A stretch of DNA of 64,000 bases from JBCDJG01 sp038748065. GTDB taxonomy: Bacteria > Pseudomonadota > Gammaproteobacteria > Pseudomonadales > Halieaceae. Position 1 is the stretch's first letter, and each line of letters opens with the position of its first letter. Made by a program: the position numbers and the translations under genes. Of this stretch, positions 25,413 to 34,643 are shown in pieces. The notes under the pieces are model-generated. The model worked only from the letters and a program-made list of their open reading frames with translations, was not told the origin of the DNA and made no database searches. Location of the stretch: positions 57,707 through 121,706 of the forward strand of contig JBCDJG010000009.1 in assembly GCA_038748065.1 (NCBI GenBank). Direction: 5' to 3'.

Positions 25413-26183
25413 ATGAATATCACGTGGACCGCACGGAACCGCTTCCATATCGACGGCATAAAATTTCGTGCCTTCAAGCTTGGTATGACTGAGCGCCAGT
25501 CGAGCATTGAAGAGTTTGTCTTTCAAAAGCCGCGTGAGATGATCGAGCGCTATGCGCGACTGGTAGCCGATGAAGCTCCCCGGCGCATTTTCGAGCTGGG
25601 CATCTGGCGCGGCGGCAGCCCGGTGTTCTTCCACGCGCTAAGCCAGGCCGCGCGTATTGTTTCGGTCGACATCAGCGAGGAGCGTATTCAGGCGCTAGAC
25701 GACTATCGAAAGGAGCGTGGGCTGGAGAACGAAATCCGGCCTTTCTATGGTGTAGATCAGTCGGACGGGGCGTCGCTGCAGGCCATCCTCGACCGCGAGT
25801 TCGAAGGCGCTGCTCTAGATCTCGTTATCGACGACGCATCCCACTTCCTCACCGAGACGCGTGCATCCTTCAACACCCTGTTTCCAGCGCTACGCCCCGG
25901 CGGAAAATATGTCATCGAAGACTGGTCCTGGGCACACGGCCCACTCGACATGGCAGACGATGTTGTGGGTTTTTATCCGGATAAAGAACCGCTCACGCGC
26001 CTGTTATTTGAACTGGTCTTGGCCTGCGGCAGCGCGCCCGAGCTGATTGCGAGCGTCGATATTGATCACCAGATGGCCGTCGTGACGCGGGGCAGTGCAC
26101 CGATACAAGCGAGCACCTTCGATATCGGTCGCTGCTGCCTGGCGCGCGGGCGCGACATGTTGGCGCCCCCTCGCAATCCTTAG
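25413..26183 (+). CDS. Class I SAM-dependent methyltransferase-like protein
   Basis: A 256-residue soluble protein with a Rossmann methyltransferase fold. RIFELGIWRGGSPVFF (about 50) is motif I, VSVDISEERIQAL carries the acidic ribose ligand, and LDLVIDDASHFLTETRASFNTLFPALRPGGKYVIEDW (broken by loops) covers motifs IV and V. The DDASH and GGKYVIEDW segments resemble the cephalosporin-hydroxylase/CmcI and macrocin O-methyltransferase branch (Methyltransf_24), whose small-molecule substrates vary. No substrate is evident. It lies between two HD-GYP genes on the same strand, with 60 bp from the first and 147 bp to the second. Confidence 0.75.
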   Translation: MNITWTARNRFHIDGIKFRAFKLGMTERQSSIEEFVFQKPREMIERYARLVADEAPRRIFELGIWRGGSPVFFHALSQAARIVSVDISEERIQALDDYRKERGLENEIRPFYGVDQSDGASLQAILDREFEGAALDLVIDDASHFLTETRASFNTLFPALRPGGKYVIEDWSWAHGPLDMADDVVGFYPDKEPLTRLLFELVLACGSAPELIASVDIDHQMAVVTRGSAPIQASTFDIGRCCLARGRDMLAPPRNP

Positions 26184-26330
26184 CACGCCGAAGAGTGTGA
26201 TCCAGCTCACTCTTTTGCGCCATTCCGGCCAAAAACCGTGCCTGGTTCACAGAGAAACAGCGCAGCTCTCGACCCCCACACAAAAGGCGCCTAAGCTTAA
26301 AGAAACAGGGACTTACCAAGGGGTGTTGAG

Positions 26331-27515
26331 GTGCGTTTAGTAGAGGTATCGGCGATGAACTTGCAGCCGGGCATGTTCGTCGCAGAATTAGATCGCCCAT
26401 GGTTGGAGACGCCATTCTCTGTACAGGGTTTTGTCGTGCGTGACTTCGATGACGTTGTCTACATCTCCAACTACGTAGACAAGGTCAAAGTTGATGCGGA
26501 GTACAAGGGCCATCATCGCTTCCTTGAACTTGACTGCCAACCCTCTGCTGATGAATCCAGTAGACAGCCCCTCGAACTGAAGGCCGATTTCGAACAGGCG
26601 CAGGCCTGCTTTGAATCCGCGGCCGAGACCCTTGATCGGGTATTTGATTCCCTTCGCGAAAAGCAGGTCGCTGATATCGAGACAGTTCGCGAAGCCGTCA
26701 ATCCACTCATTGAAAGCGTTTTCCGCAACCAGGAAGCCGTCGCCGCCCTGCTGCGGCTGAAGGAAAGCGGCGATTATCGCTACCGGCACAGCATTTCGAT
26801 GGCCCTCTGGGCTGTCATTCTGGGCAAACACATCGGGCTGCATCGCAACGAGCTGGAGAAGCTTGCGATTGGCTGCACGATGTGTGACGTCGGCATGACC
26901 GAGCTGCCAAGGTCTATGCTAGACCAGCCCGAGGAACTGAGCGCACGGCAGAGACGCATTGTGCAGGCGCACCCAAAGCTGGGTGCGGAGATGGTGGCCG
27001 ATTCAGATGACGTTGATTTTGAAATCCTGGCAATCATCGAGTATCACCATGAACGTCTCGATGGCTCGGGCTACCCTCGCGGTATTTCGGGGGCGCAAAT
27101 CCCTCTCCTGGCCCGCATCGCCGGTTTGGCTGACACCTATGACGCCATGATAACGCCCAGACCCTACGCCGCGGCCCGCACCTCCCATGAGGCCGCCCAA
27201 GAGCTGCTCGACAGCAAAGGCCGTTTTTTCACCGCGTCACTCGTTGAACAGTTCATCCAGGCCATTGGCCTGTTCCCAACTGGCACGCTGGTCGAACTGA
27301 ATACCGGTGAGGTTGCAATCGTAGTGAGGCAGAACGACACGCGTCGTCTCAAGCCGGAGCTGGTTATTGTGCTCGACGCCAACAAGCGCAAGCGAGACAT
27401 CCTTAACCTCCTGGACCTGTCAAATCAGGTAGCTGGACAAGAGGATGAGCGCTGGATCGCACGTGAGCTACTGCCCGGTTCTTATAACATCGATTCTCAG
27501 GACTACTTTATATAA
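26331..27515 (+). CDS. DUF3391/HD-GYP protein with altered HD motif
   Basis: A 394-residue cytoplasmic protein starting at GTG 26331, with AAGGGG 7 nt upstream. DUF3391 (about 1-125, MNLQPGMFVAELDRPWLETPF) precedes an HD-GYP domain (about 140-330). The GYP half is intact (YHHERLDGSGYPRGISG). In place of the catalytic HD-x-x-K the sequence is Cys185-Asp186-Val-Gly-Met189 (MCDVGM), so the His and Lys are lost. Phosphodiesterase activity is therefore doubtful and a c-di-GMP-binding or scaffolding role is possible. Its stop overlaps the ATG of the EAL gene (TAATG), so the two are probably coupled. Confidence 0.85.
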   Translation: MRLVEVSAMNLQPGMFVAELDRPWLETPFSVQGFVVRDFDDVVYISNYVDKVKVDAEYKGHHRFLELDCQPSADESSRQPLELKADFEQAQACFESAAETLDRVFDSLREKQVADIETVREAVNPLIESVFRNQEAVAALLRLKESGDYRYRHSISMALWAVILGKHIGLHRNELEKLAIGCTMCDVGMTELPRSMLDQPEELSARQRRIVQAHPKLGAEMVADSDDVDFEILAIIEYHHERLDGSGYPRGISGAQIPLLARIAGLADTYDAMITPRPYAAARTSHEAAQELLDSKGRFFTASLVEQFIQAIGLFPTGTLVELNTGEVAIVVRQNDTRRLKPELVIVLDANKRKRDILNLLDLSNQVAGQEDERWIARELLPGSYNIDSQDYFI

Positions 27516-28759
27516 TGGCCGCGTTCGAACACAAAGACGTGCTGGCGCTTGTCGAGTTGGCAGAAGCCGACAGCCTGTATGACCAACATGGCGAAGCAGT
27601 CTTCGAGCTGCTAAGACGCGACTTTATGACGAGACTCCAACAGTGGGTGCGCAGCGAAGACAAGTGCGCATCTCTGGAGCGCAACCGCTGCAGCGTCGTA
27701 CTGAAAAGTATTGCTGGCATAGGCCAGTTGGAGCTGGCCGCCGCAAAACTCAAACGCCTGTTTTCCAAACCCTACACTGAGATGGGGCGCAGTATTCCCC
27801 TCACTATCGTGACTGGATTCGCGCCAGTGGACGAAAGTGACAAGAGTCAAGAGCGCGCCATGCGCAATGCCAGCACCGCACTGCGGGCGGCGCGAGTGAA
27901 AGCGCGCGATTACGAAGTCTACCAGCCCGGTACGGAGAGCAGCCTCGGCGCCTCGCGAGAGACCATACGCGCATTAGAACTGGCCGTGGAGCGCGGCGAG
28001 CTTGAACTCTACTATCAGCCCAAAGTCCACGCAGGCTTCCGCAATATCACGGGGGCCGAGGCACTGATTCGTTGGCATCGCGAGGGTGAAGGTATCGTAA
28101 CGCCCGATCAGTTCATCCCGATCGCTGAGAAGCATGGTGTTATCCGTCACATGACATGGTGGGCGATCAAATCCGCCATCGCTCGCCTGGCTCGCTGGGA
28201 GAGTCGCATCTCGCTAGCCGTGAATGTAACGCCGACTCTAGTACTGGATGACGAAATATACTGGGTGATCCGTGACTCCCTGGAGATATATGAGATAAAC
28301 CCAGCGTGCTTCACGCTCGAAGTGACCGAAGGTGTCATGGTGGAAAAGCAAAACAGCATGCTCGAACAACTTGCCAAACTGCGTAAGCTAGGCATCAAAA
28401 TAGCGATTGATGACTTCGGTACGGGTTTCTCGTCACTCGCCTATTTCCGCGACCTACCCGCCGACGAGATCAAAATCGACAAAAGCTTTGTGATGCACAT
28501 GCGCGAGTCGGCTCGGGACTTCGCTATCGTCAACGCGGTTATTGATCTGGCCCACAACTTTTCGCTGCAAGTCGTCGCAGAGGGCGTGGAGGATGAGTTT
28601 TGCGCTCGCCAGCTCGCAGACATGCGCTGCGACTATCTTCAGGGCTACTTAATCGACAAACCCTTGCCCTTGGAAGACTTCGAGCGTCGCTACCTGTCAC
28701 AGAGCGAAGTTGCGCAGCGATTCAATGCCGAGCGGCCGAGCGCCTCTCGATTGCACTGA
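27515..28759 (+). CDS. EAL-domain c-di-GMP phosphodiesterase with degenerate GGDEF-like N-terminus
   Basis: A 414-residue cytoplasmic protein. Residues 1-145 fit a degenerate GGDEF-like domain with no GGDEF signature, possibly a protein-interaction or GTP-binding part. From about 150 is a complete EAL domain: EALIRW (Glu182), NVTPT, EVTEG, DDFGTGFSSL, KIDKSFV, EGVED and QGYLIDKPL, i.e. the metal- and substrate-binding residues expected of an active enzyme that linearises c-di-GMP. The start overlaps the HD-GYP stop. The last 38 bp overlap the convergent SGNH-like gene, so transcripts from the two sides would be antisense there. Confidence 0.9.
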   Translation: MAAFEHKDVLALVELAEADSLYDQHGEAVFELLRRDFMTRLQQWVRSEDKCASLERNRCSVVLKSIAGIGQLELAAAKLKRLFSKPYTEMGRSIPLTIVTGFAPVDESDKSQERAMRNASTALRAARVKARDYEVYQPGTESSLGASRETIRALELAVERGELELYYQPKVHAGFRNITGAEALIRWHREGEGIVTPDQFIPIAEKHGVIRHMTWWAIKSAIARLARWESRISLAVNVTPTLVLDDEIYWVIRDSLEIYEINPACFTLEVTEGVMVEKQNSMLEQLAKLRKLGIKIAIDDFGTGFSSLAYFRDLPADEIKIDKSFVMHMRESARDFAIVNAVIDLAHNFSLQVVAEGVEDEFCARQLADMRCDYLQGYLIDKPLPLEDFERRYLSQSEVAQRFNAERPSASRLH

Positions 28760-30014
28760 CAATCTCCCGGCCATCTACCAGACTCAGCTCACCCTTAACC
28801 AGCCGCTCTGAATTTTCGATGTCGACAGGCTGGTAGGACCTCAGGCGGTAGTTAAGGACACGCCGGTCAAAACTACTGAGATGCTGGTCAATATTGTCGA
28901 TGTGCAGACGCGCGCCGCCGCTGGCCATAGCGTCCAGCATCGCCTCATTCACCGCCATATGATAATGCCCATAGTCACGGTAGAGGCGCAGATCCTCCGC
29001 CAGCGGCGACAGCCCGAAGCCATATATTTCGACATTGCCATAGGGTGACATGATTTCTACGAAAGAACGAACGTAACTCAACTGCTCAAGGTAGCTTTCG
29101 ATATCCGTTGCTCGCATGGTCTGCCAGTGCAACAACGACAAGGGCGGCATGGGTACAAACAGAAACTGCACCTGCGGATTGGCCGCCACGATGCCTCGCA
29201 GGTTGCTTTCCACGTTAGGGTGGAAAGAGCTCGTTGGAGATACCATCGAACTGGCAAAATCCTTGGGCGTCAGGTGCTCTGGCCCAGCGCGCAACAGCTC
29301 CATGAACTCGCGTGGCTTCTTTGCCAGATCACCCATCACATCTTCAGCGACAGCGTTGGGCGCGTTAAAACGATTGCTTCGTGTAAGCTGCCAGTTGGTC
29401 GCATAGTCTCTCGCTTGTTCTACCCGACCGCTTACCAGTGCGCGCTCTTCAAGGAAACGCCGAGCCTCGGCTTTTTGCGCCACAAAGGGTGCCAGGTTAG
29501 TAGGTAGTGTTGCGAAGAAGCGCAGGTCATTCAGGCGCTGCCAGTCGTAGAGGTATTCGGGGAACACCATGTCTGTTGCGTTGACCTTGGGCGGCAGGCC
29601 GAGATTAGGCGGGAAAAACAGCCAGAAAACGCGCTCTACCGGGGCTCGTTCGAGCGCATAGTCGACGACGCGCCGATGCTCATAAATAGTCGAGCCCTGC
29701 ATCGACAGATTGTAGACCCGCTGCCAGCCCAGGGTCTTCTCCAAGCGGGAGGGCTGAAAATTCGCCGCGAGCGAGTGCCCCACCACTATGCTCGACGGCT
29801 GATAATTGATCACAACACCGGGGTTCTGGTAGCGATCCTGACCGTTGCGGCTGAGGAACGCCAGCTCGTCCGGGTCATCTTTAAAAACAAGCTGAAAAGG
29901 ATCGGCGCTCAGGTTGAGATAGAAAATGGTCACGGTAGGCAGCGCGAGCAAGAGGATCACCCAGGTCGCGAAAGCGGTGGGTGACAAGCTACTGGTCGGG
30001 GCGTTTGTACTCAT
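28722..30014 (-). CDS. SGNH/AlgJ-like membrane-anchored protein paired with MBOAT
   Basis: A 430-residue protein with one N-terminal helix (about 16-36) and a large periplasmic domain. IVVGHSLAANF (about 78) resembles block I of SGNH-type acetyltransferases with a nucleophile Ser in GHS, and the late RDYGHYHMA (about 360) resembles the D-x-x-H block. Companion proteins of this kind (AlgJ/AlgX, DltD-like) work with an MBOAT protein that passes acyl groups across the membrane to a polysaccharide. It follows the MBOAT gene by 2 bp on the same strand and overlaps the convergent EAL gene by 38 bp. The acceptor polymer is unknown. Confidence 0.65.
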   Translation of the reverse strand: MSTNAPTSSLSPTAFATWVILLLALPTVTIFYLNLSADPFQLVFKDDPDELAFLSRNGQDRYQNPGVVINYQPSSIVVGHSLAANFQPSRLEKTLGWQRVYNLSMQGSTIYEHRRVVDYALERAPVERVFWLFFPPNLGLPPKVNATDMVFPEYLYDWQRLNDLRFFATLPTNLAPFVAQKAEARRFLEERALVSGRVEQARDYATNWQLTRSNRFNAPNAVAEDVMGDLAKKPREFMELLRAGPEHLTPKDFASSMVSPTSSFHPNVESNLRGIVAANPQVQFLFVPMPPLSLLHWQTMRATDIESYLEQLSYVRSFVEIMSPYGNVEIYGFGLSPLAEDLRLYRDYGHYHMAVNEAMLDAMASGGARLHIDNIDQHLSSFDRRVLNYRLRSYQPVDIENSERLVKGELSLVDGREIVSAIERRSAARH

Positions 30015-30016
30015 AC

Positions 30017-31507
30017 CTAGAATTGGAAATAGACAAAGTCCTGCACAGAGGACGTACTGAAAATAAGGTACAAGGTCGTGCCCCCGACCGCCGCAAGGAA
30101 CATGAGCCAGCGCGTGTTGAAGGCAAGACGCAGGCCATCGAGCACTGGAATGCGCAGCGCCTCGGACGCGGATACGGTGTTATTGTCATACGTCGTTGGC
30201 TCATAGCGATCGCTCATTAACAGGCGCGTACTCGGTAGCAGCAAGGCACCTATAAATGTAGCGAGTATCAGCAGATAAGTACCACCCGCAGTATTTGCCG
30301 CCTGGACAGGTGTGTCGCTAACCATGAACATAATCTCAAGTGCCAACAGCGCGGATTCGAGATTGTGCGCAGGAAAAAAAGAGTGAGCAACTGTGGTAGC
30401 AAAAAAAGTTACCAGCCAGGCCAGCAGCATCGGCATGCGCCATTTAGTGTGCTTTCGCCACAGCAGGTAGACGGCCTGCAACACCCCGTGGGCCGTACCC
30501 CAAATGACAAAGGTCCATCCAGCACCATGCCAGAGCCCTGCCAGCGCCAGCGTGACCACGACATTGAAATGGTTTCGAAGAGGACCGACCCGGCTACCGC
30601 CCAACGGGATGAACACATAGCCGCGCATGAAACGACCTAGCGTCATATGCCAACGTCGCCAGTACTCAACCATCTGCAGGGACTTGTGGGGTGAGTCAAA
30701 GTTGATGGGCAGGCGGATGTTGAACAGCAGCGCAAGGCCTATGGCCATATCACCGTAGGCCGAAAAATCGAGGTAGACCTGCAGTGGATAGGCGATGGCA
30801 GCGACCCAGGTATCAACGAAACCATAGCTGATACCCCATGCCGCTCCGTCGAACACCGTTGCCGGCATCGGTGCAATATTGTCCGCCAGCACCACCTTCT
30901 TAAACATTCCGATGATAAAAAAGGCGAGTGCTGTTGCCAGATGATCCGAGCGAAAGCGCAAAAGCTCACCGCTACGGAACTGCGGAATCAACTCTGAGTG
31001 GTGAACAATCGGGCCGGCTATCAACTGCGGAAAGAACACGACGAAGAGAACGTATTCGCCGAATCGGACCTTACCTTCAAGCAGCTCGCCACGGTAATTA
31101 TCTACCACCCAGGCAATCTGCTGGAAGGTGAAAAATGAAATAGCAAGCGGCAGCACGACCGCTGTCAGCTCGAATCCCTGCCCGCTGACTGCTGACGCAA
31201 TCCCCGCAAAAAACCCGAGGTACTTATACCAGGAGAGCAGCCCCAGGTTGAATGCCAGCGCCAGTACCAGCACGGCCTTTGAACGCTTGACCTGCAAATA
31301 CTGCCCCAGGGCGTAATTGACGAGGATCGAGGTGCCAAGCAGAAACAGGTAGAGCGGGTTCCAAAGCCCATAAAAAACCAGGGAGGCGCCAATTAACCAG
31401 CCAATAGCGAGATCGCGCCGCCCACCTGTAAGGCGAGCGACAAGCCAGTAGCCCACAGCCGCAACAGGCAGGAACACGTATAGAAACTCAACGGAAAAAA
31501 ACAGCAT
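30017..31507 (-). CDS. MBOAT family O-acyltransferase (AlgI-like)
   Basis: A 496-residue polytopic inner-membrane protein starting at ATG 31507 (MLFFSVEFLYVFLPV), the usual AlgI/DltB-like N-terminus; the longer open frame to 31609 adds a polar, unlikely extension. Family segments are in place: SWYKYLGFF, LPLAISFFTFQQIAWVVDNYRG, FVVFFPQLIAGPIVHHSE, YGDMAIGLALLF and WRRWHMTLGRFMRGYVFIPLGG. The catalytic His is in LAGLWHGAGWTFVIWGTAHG. It should move acyl groups from cytoplasmic acyl-CoA to the periplasmic partner encoded next to it. No alginate or other polymer genes lie nearby. Confidence 0.9.
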   Translation of the reverse strand: MLFFSVEFLYVFLPVAAVGYWLVARLTGGRRDLAIGWLIGASLVFYGLWNPLYLFLLGTSILVNYALGQYLQVKRSKAVLVLALAFNLGLLSWYKYLGFFAGIASAVSGQGFELTAVVLPLAISFFTFQQIAWVVDNYRGELLEGKVRFGEYVLFVVFFPQLIAGPIVHHSELIPQFRSGELLRFRSDHLATALAFFIIGMFKKVVLADNIAPMPATVFDGAAWGISYGFVDTWVAAIAYPLQVYLDFSAYGDMAIGLALLFNIRLPINFDSPHKSLQMVEYWRRWHMTLGRFMRGYVFIPLGGSRVGPLRNHFNVVVTLALAGLWHGAGWTFVIWGTAHGVLQAVYLLWRKHTKWRMPMLLAWLVTFFATTVAHSFFPAHNLESALLALEIMFMVSDTPVQAANTAGGTYLLILATFIGALLLPSTRLLMSDRYEPTTYDNNTVSASEALRIPVLDGLRLAFNTRWLMFLAAVGGTTLYLIFSTSSVQDFVYFQF

Positions 31508-31652
31508 AGCGTGATCTGGAACCGGCCCCTCGATACCGGATGGCGCTCCCGGCTTGTCGCGGATCTGAATCTCGACGCCGGGATTATTCTCCCGGCAGTG
31601 TATCACCACGAGTAGCGTGTTGGCAGTCAGGCACTGGCGCTATACTGCGGTC

Positions 31653-32087
31653 ATGGAAAAGCGCTGGTGGCGAATAAAAGTACTCTGCGGAGCCGGGCTG
31701 ATCGGCTGCGTTGGCCTTGCCTACATCCTGCGACCAGGCTCTGTTGCACTGCCCGCGCTTCCGGGACAGATGCTTGCCGTGGCCGGGGGGAGTTGCACGC
31801 TATTCCATGCATGGCTGCTGCAAACAAATACGCAGGGCGATAGCCAAGGCGATCGGCCCGGAAACCTCGTCACCCGGGGCGGGCTATTCCCCTACCTGCG
31901 CCACCCGATGTACGCTGGCGATGCCCTGCTCTACGCCGGGCTCGCCCTGTTGGCGCCGAGTATTTCAAGCCTCTTTCTGCTGCTGCTTAGCTGGTTTGCT
32001 CTCTACAAGCAATCGCAGGCAGAAGATAAGTGGTTGCAGTCGCTGTTCGGCGAGCGCTTCACACAGTGGCAGCAGCAGACCTGGTGA
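31653..32087 (+). CDS. Small membrane methyltransferase (isoprenylcysteine/phospholipid methyltransferase-like)
   Basis: A 144-residue protein with three to four hydrophobic segments. LVTRGGLFPYLRHPMYAGDALLYAGLAL, with its RHPxYxG core, is the SAM-binding signature of ICMT/PEMT-type integral membrane methyltransferases, and the C-terminal EDKWLQSLFGERFTQWQQ has the conserved Glu and FGxxF/Y. ATG 31653 is preferred to an upstream in-frame start. Substrate unknown. Divergent from the MBOAT gene by 145 bp and convergent with the TonB receptor gene, 15 bp apart. Confidence 0.65.
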   Translation: MEKRWWRIKVLCGAGLIGCVGLAYILRPGSVALPALPGQMLAVAGGSCTLFHAWLLQTNTQGDSQGDRPGNLVTRGGLFPYLRHPMYAGDALLYAGLALLAPSISSLFLLLLSWFALYKQSQAEDKWLQSLFGERFTQWQQQTW

Positions 32088-32102
32088 GTGGTGTCAGCCC
32101 CT

Positions 32103-34643
32103 TCAGAACCTCGCCTTGATCCGACCGCCCCAGATACGCCCTTCGTCGATGAAATTGGAGTGGGAACCAGCCACGGCGGGCGTATCAAATCCCTGCATCA
32201 GTACTTCCTCGTCAAACACGTTTCGCCCGTAGAGCATGACCTCCCACCAGTCACCGCGGATGCCGCCACGAAGATTGACTTTCGTGAAGGCATCAAGCAC
32301 GTCAATGGGGTCATTATCGCCTGACGAGTTGAATTCATCGCGATAGTTGATGTCTAGCCCAGCGAAGAACTCGAGCCCATCCCCAAACAAGCGTGCATAG
32401 TCAAAAAACAGCGCCGCGCTGTAGTCGGAGGCATACAAGGTAGGCTCACCGGAAAGGTCATTCGACGTAAAACCCTGGGGGCTGCCACAAAAGGCGTCTA
32501 CATCGACTTGAATCGCAGTGCAGGGTCCATTAGCAAAATCCCGGTATGTCGCATCGAGATAAGCCGCATTCGCGCCCACGCGCAGGTTGTCAGTCGCCTG
32601 CCACAGCAGATCCACTTCAACACCCTTCACTTCAGACTCCGCCGCATTTTTCACGGTGAAGCTCAAACCGTTGAATATTGCTGTCTGCAGGTTATCGTAG
32701 CGTGTGTAAAAAGCCGCCCAGTTCAGGGTCATGCCGCCATTCAGTAAGGTGTGTTTACCGCCTATTTCCAAGGCATCCACTTCTTCGTCGTCGAACTCGA
32801 AATCCTCATTGGGTAACGTGGGGTCATAGCAATCCTGCACTGGCTCACCCTCGATACAGGGCCATGACCCAAGTTCTAGCCCACCGGGCTCGCCATCGTC
32901 AGCAGCGGTGAAACCACCGCTCTTAAAGCCCTGGGACAGGCTGAGATAGAACATGGAATCAGGCGTTGCATACCACTGCAGGTTCGCGGAAGGCAGCCAG
33001 CGGTCAGTCTCGCGATCCTCATCGTAATCGTAGGCATAGTTGTTAAAAAACTGGGCCTGTATAAAGCCCAGCCAGTAATCAAAGTTGGGCTCATCCTGGT
33101 TCCCGAGCTCGTCGACCAGGAATTGCGTGCTGCGCACGTCCTTGGTCTCCTCTGTGTAGCGCAAGCCCAGGTTGAGCTGCCACGTCTCGGAGAAGTTGAA
33201 GGTTACCTGACCGAAGGCCGCCCAGGATTCTGATTCCAGCTCATAAAAGTGCCGGCGACCGGGAATCTCACCGGCATAACTGCCGCCTTCACTGAAGGCG
33301 ATTAACTGGGCAAGACTGCTGAATCCGAAGTCACCTACCGAGACCTCGTCAGGAAAGCCAGGAAGGAAAAAGTTGACCGGAACGCTCTCAAACAGGCCGT
33401 CAAAACTGGTATCGAGGCTCACCAGGCGGTCAAACTCGAGATCACTCCGCTCGTAATAGAGCCCCGCGACGTAGTCAAAAAACTCGTCGCCCGGCGAGGT
33501 GAAACGAATTTCCTGACTGAACTGTTCGAACTCCTGGTCATCATCACGGTGAACGAACTGCAAGGGCAGCCAGTCCGCGTCGACGCCATCAATGTAGCGA
33601 TAGGCGCTGTAACCCGTGATCGACGTCAGCCGCACCCGCTCGAAATCGTAGTCCAGCTGCAGCACGGCGTTATCGTACTCTTCATCGCTGGAATCGGGAT
33701 TGCGACCGATGCCGATACCATCTGCCTGCGACTGGCCAAAACCGTTGTCTTTGTAGGTCACGAAATCTCGTGTCGACTGCTCGACAACCTCCGGATAAAA
33801 GGTATCAGTTAAATAGTAGGCAGCTGCCGCAAAGGGCGTTGCGTTGGGAAAGAGCTGATCCCGGGACACCGGATCAAGGTACAGCTTAGTCGCCGCAGGC
33901 GCACCCACGCGATCAAACTCCATGCGACTGTACTTGAAATTGAGCTCCAGTTGGTCCGTCGGCGCCCAGACCAGGGTCAGGCGCCCGCCCTGCTCCTCCA
34001 ATTGACCTTCCGAATCGTTGAGAAAAGCATTATCGACATAGCCATCCGTTTCCCGATACTTGAACGCCAGGCGCGCGGCGAGATTGTCTGTTAAAGAGCC
34101 ACCAAGCTGGCCCTCAACAAGGGCACCATCATGAGACTCCAGTGACACCGCAACATCACCAGACAACTCATCGCCCGGGCGCGATGAGGCCGTTATAACG
34201 TTGATCGCGCCCGCCACGGTATTTCTGCCAAAGAGCGTACCCTGCGGACCACGCAGGACCTCTATGCGCTCCAGATCGAGGAAGCCTGCTCGATACTGGC
34301 GTCCGCGGCCCATGTAGACACCGTCAATATACATGCCAACGGACTGCTCAAAGCCCTGGTTATTACCCGAGCCAACACCGCGCATATAAATCTCAGTATT
34401 CACCGCGACGCTGCTGATATGCAGGTTAGGGACATAGTCGGCAAGCGCCGCCATGTTGGGGATACCGGCATCCTGCAACTTATCACCCTGCACGGCGGAT
34501 ACCGAGATCGGCACATCCTGCAGACTCTGGGCGCGCTTCTGCGCGGTAACAATAACCTCTTCAAGCTGCCGCGCCGGGGCCGTGCTGGACGCCAGGCTGA
34601 TCAGCATCACCATGCCGGTCCGCCGAATAGAGGGATATAACAT
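32103..34643 (-). CDS. TonB-dependent outer membrane receptor
   Basis: An 846-residue receptor from ATG 34643 (GGGAG 7 nt upstream). A short signal peptide ends at PARQ; the TonB box is EEVIVTAQKR. The plug domain contains VPNLHISSVAVNTEIYMRGVG and LRGPQGTLFGRNTVAGAINVIT, and the rest is a 22-strand barrel ending in the aromatic terminus KARF. It belongs to the large group of such receptors in marine gammaproteobacteria and sphingomonads, often linked to siderophores, sugars or hydrophobic organics. No ligand-specific enzyme adjoins it except the NTF2/DapB/ALDH group across the divergent region. It is a probable first gene with its own promoter. Confidence 0.92.
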   Translation of the reverse strand: MLYPSIRRTGMVMLISLASSTAPARQLEEVIVTAQKRAQSLQDVPISVSAVQGDKLQDAGIPNMAALADYVPNLHISSVAVNTEIYMRGVGSGNNQGFEQSVGMYIDGVYMGRGRQYRAGFLDLERIEVLRGPQGTLFGRNTVAGAINVITASSRPGDELSGDVAVSLESHDGALVEGQLGGSLTDNLAARLAFKYRETDGYVDNAFLNDSEGQLEEQGGRLTLVWAPTDQLELNFKYSRMEFDRVGAPAATKLYLDPVSRDQLFPNATPFAAAAYYLTDTFYPEVVEQSTRDFVTYKDNGFGQSQADGIGIGRNPDSSDEEYDNAVLQLDYDFERVRLTSITGYSAYRYIDGVDADWLPLQFVHRDDDQEFEQFSQEIRFTSPGDEFFDYVAGLYYERSDLEFDRLVSLDTSFDGLFESVPVNFFLPGFPDEVSVGDFGFSSLAQLIAFSEGGSYAGEIPGRRHFYELESESWAAFGQVTFNFSETWQLNLGLRYTEETKDVRSTQFLVDELGNQDEPNFDYWLGFIQAQFFNNYAYDYDEDRETDRWLPSANLQWYATPDSMFYLSLSQGFKSGGFTAADDGEPGGLELGSWPCIEGEPVQDCYDPTLPNEDFEFDDEEVDALEIGGKHTLLNGGMTLNWAAFYTRYDNLQTAIFNGLSFTVKNAAESEVKGVEVDLLWQATDNLRVGANAAYLDATYRDFANGPCTAIQVDVDAFCGSPQGFTSNDLSGEPTLYASDYSAALFFDYARLFGDGLEFFAGLDINYRDEFNSSGDNDPIDVLDAFTKVNLRGGIRGDWWEVMLYGRNVFDEEVLMQGFDTPAVAGSHSNFIDEGRIWGGRIKARF

